A stretch of DNA of 64,000 nucleotides, from positions 1 to 64,000 of the forward strand of contig MENQ01000027.1 of assembly GCA_001768325.1 (NCBI GenBank). Reading direction: 5' to 3'. Position numbers and translations under genes: made by a program. The stretch is from Bacteroidetes bacterium GWC2_46_850. GTDB taxonomy: Bacteria > Bacteroidota > Bacteroidia > Bacteroidales > Dysgonomonadaceae. How positions within the stretch are numbered: the stretch's first letter is position 1; every line of letters begins with the position of its first letter. Below the pieces are notes generated by a model. That model had not been told where the DNA came from. It worked only from the letters and a program-made list of their open reading frames with translations, and searched no databases. Positions 62,859 through 64,000 of this stretch are shown here, piece after piece.

Positions 62859-63720
62859 ACTAAAAGAGATAAAGGGCAGACTTCAGTCGGTGCGATCCAC
62901 TCAAAAGATTACATCGGCCATGATGATGGTATCCTCAGCCAAACTGCAGAAGGCCCAGCAGATCATCAAGGATCTCTACCCTTATGAACAAGAGTTGTAC
63001 CACCTGTTACAGCTTTTATTGAACCAGCAGGAAGAGTTTGTATCACCCTTTGTTCGTCAAAGACCCATAGAACATGTGGCCATCGTAGTTTTTTCATCTA
63101 ATTCGAGTCTGGCCGGCAGGTTCAACGACGATATCACCGATAAGTTGCAAGCTGTTGTTGCGTCATATCGCCACCTGGGAGATGAAAATGTACGCATCTA
63201 CCCCATCGGTGAGAAAGTAGCAAAGGCCACAAAAGACCTGGGGCTGAGACCGCAAGGCAACTTCACCGAGTTCAGCGAGAAGCCGGCCTACAAAAATACC
63301 CGGCCCATAGCTGATGAACTGACGAATATGTTCCTCGACAAAACCGTTGACCGGGTAGAACTGATTTACCACCATTTCCAAAGTAAGGGAACTCAGGTTG
63401 TAGTGCATGAGCCATACCTTCCGGTAAACCTGAAAAGTAAAAAAGGAAACATCACCACAGACGAGTATATCATTGAGCCCGACAGCGAGTCTATCCTGAA
63501 CCGGTTAATACCGAAAGTGCTCAGACTAAAACTTTATACGATTCACGTCGACTCGGTCACGTCGGAACATGCCGCACGCATGAGAGCCATGCAGATTGCC
63601 ACCGACAATGCCGACAACCTGATTGAGGATCTTAAGCTGGAATACAATAAACTACGGCAGGAATCCATCACCAATGAGTTGCTCGATATCATCGGGGGAT
63701 CTTTTGGCAGATCGGGTTAA
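62851..63720 (+). CDS. atpG: F1Fo ATP synthase gamma subunit
   Basis: The 289-residue central stalk subunit has N-terminal coiled-coil helix [34 protein letters not shown] and C-terminal helix [47 protein letters not shown], which form the rotor axle. The Rossmann-like middle part is complete. The start overlaps atpA by 8 bases. It is the last gene of the operon; ysxC converges on it 27 bases downstream. Confidence 0.97.
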   Translation: MAELKEIKGRLQSVRSTQKITSAMMMVSSAKLQKAQQIIKDLYPYEQELYHLLQLLLNQQEEFVSPFVRQRPIEHVAIVVFSSNSSLAGRFNDDITDKLQAVVASYRHLGDENVRIYPIGEKVAKATKDLGLRPQGNFTEFSEKPAYKNTRPIADELTNMFLDKTVDRVELIYHHFQSKGTQVVVHEPYLPVNLKSKKGNITTDEYIIEPDSESILNRLIPKVLRLKLYTIHVDSVTSEHAARMRAMQIATDNADNLIEDLKLEYNKLRQESITNELLDIIGGSFGRSG

Positions 63721-63747
63721 TCTATCAGCAAGCAAACAGACAATTCC

Positions 63748-64000
63748 CTACAAAATTTTATTTATTTTTTCTATGTAGTCAAGCAGTTCTTCTCTGCCCG
63801 CCCCCTTCTCCGAAGAGGTTACAAAGATGGGAGGCAGTTCTTCCCAAGTCTCTATCAGTTTATCCTTATAAACATTGATATTCATTTGCAGGCGTCCGGA
63901 ACCAAGCTTATCGGCTTTGGTGAAGACAATGCCAAAGGGCACCCCGCTCTCACCCAGCCATTCCATAAACTCCAGGTCTATCTGTTGCGGCTCGTGGCGT
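63748..64000 (-). CDS. ysxC: Ribosome biogenesis GTPase YsxC/EngB, 5' part outside window
   Basis: The C-terminal 83 residues of a TRAFAC GTPase of the YihA/YsxC/EngB family are visible; the rest lies beyond the window edge. Motifs are [17 protein letters not shown], the G4 box as FTKADKLG and the G5-like [13 protein letters not shown]. EngB helps assemble the large ribosomal subunit. The internal Met at 63966 is not the real start: in-frame family residues continue to the edge. Confidence 0.9.
   Translation of the reverse strand, partial: RHEPQQIDLEFMEWLGESGVPFGIVFTKADKLGSGRLQMNINVYKDKLIETWEELPPIFVTSSEKGAGREELLDYIEKINKIL

Overview
The window reads as a chromosomal segment of an anaerobic, polysaccharide-degrading Bacteroidetes, most likely order Bacteroidales (perhaps Dysgonomonadaceae; the family is a guess). 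The support is a SusC/SusD pair with an attached glycosidase locus, Bacteroidetes-type promoters (TTTG, a spacer of roughly 17-20 bases, then TAnnTTTG) in front of many genes, a SecDF fusion, an ATP synthase operon that begins with beta-epsilon, DUF4924/RfbD/RF3 linkage, BlaI-M56 pairs and many SPI or SPII signal peptides. No phage, IS element or CRISPR array was seen.

Region 1 (1-8.8 kb) is a patchwork of small operons. It holds a 3'-truncated exonuclease, an AcpH-like phosphodiesterase with a TTG start, a dienelactone hydrolase, a large putative glycosidase, a macro-domain-like gene interrupted by a stop codon, a GH5 lipoprotein, a Tat-type sugar isomerase, DUF4126, a cupin and an AraC regulator broken by a frameshift. 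Three decayed genes within 8.8 kb make this the least intact part of the window.

Region 2 (9.0-14.7 kb) is a six-gene same-strand cassette: LolD-like ATPase, two FtsX/LolCE-type permeases, a LolA-like periplasmic protein, a TetR regulator and an outer-membrane beta-barrel. It looks like a self-contained route from inner to outer membrane with unknown cargo. CutC and a GH20 hexosaminidase follow.

Region 3 (18-39.9 kb) is an alpha-mannoside utilisation locus on the minus strand: susC, susD, DUF3823 lipoprotein, mannose-6-phosphate isomerase with an unusual N-terminal domain, ROK kinase, GH92, GH38, GH92, Ser-type sulfatase and MFS permease. A divergent GntR/HutC regulator lies at the head of the locus, and a palindrome sits at the predicted susC start site. 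Together the genes could carry a mannoside from capture at the surface to fructose-6-phosphate.

Region 4 (40-53 kb) is housekeeping and mixed: zinc metallopeptidase, DUF1080, TPR protein, MscS, RF3, RfbD, DUF4924, MBL hydrolase, BlaI/M56, alpha/beta hydrolase and M3 peptidase. Region 5 (53.3-63.7 kb) carries secDF, tRNA-Thr(CGT) and the complete F1Fo ATP synthase operon (beta, epsilon, small membrane protein, a, c, b, delta, alpha, gamma). The window ends inside ysxC/engB.

Coordinates of coding regions include the stop codon. No database search was possible: family names come from recognising motifs, and promoter and operator calls are pattern matches only.
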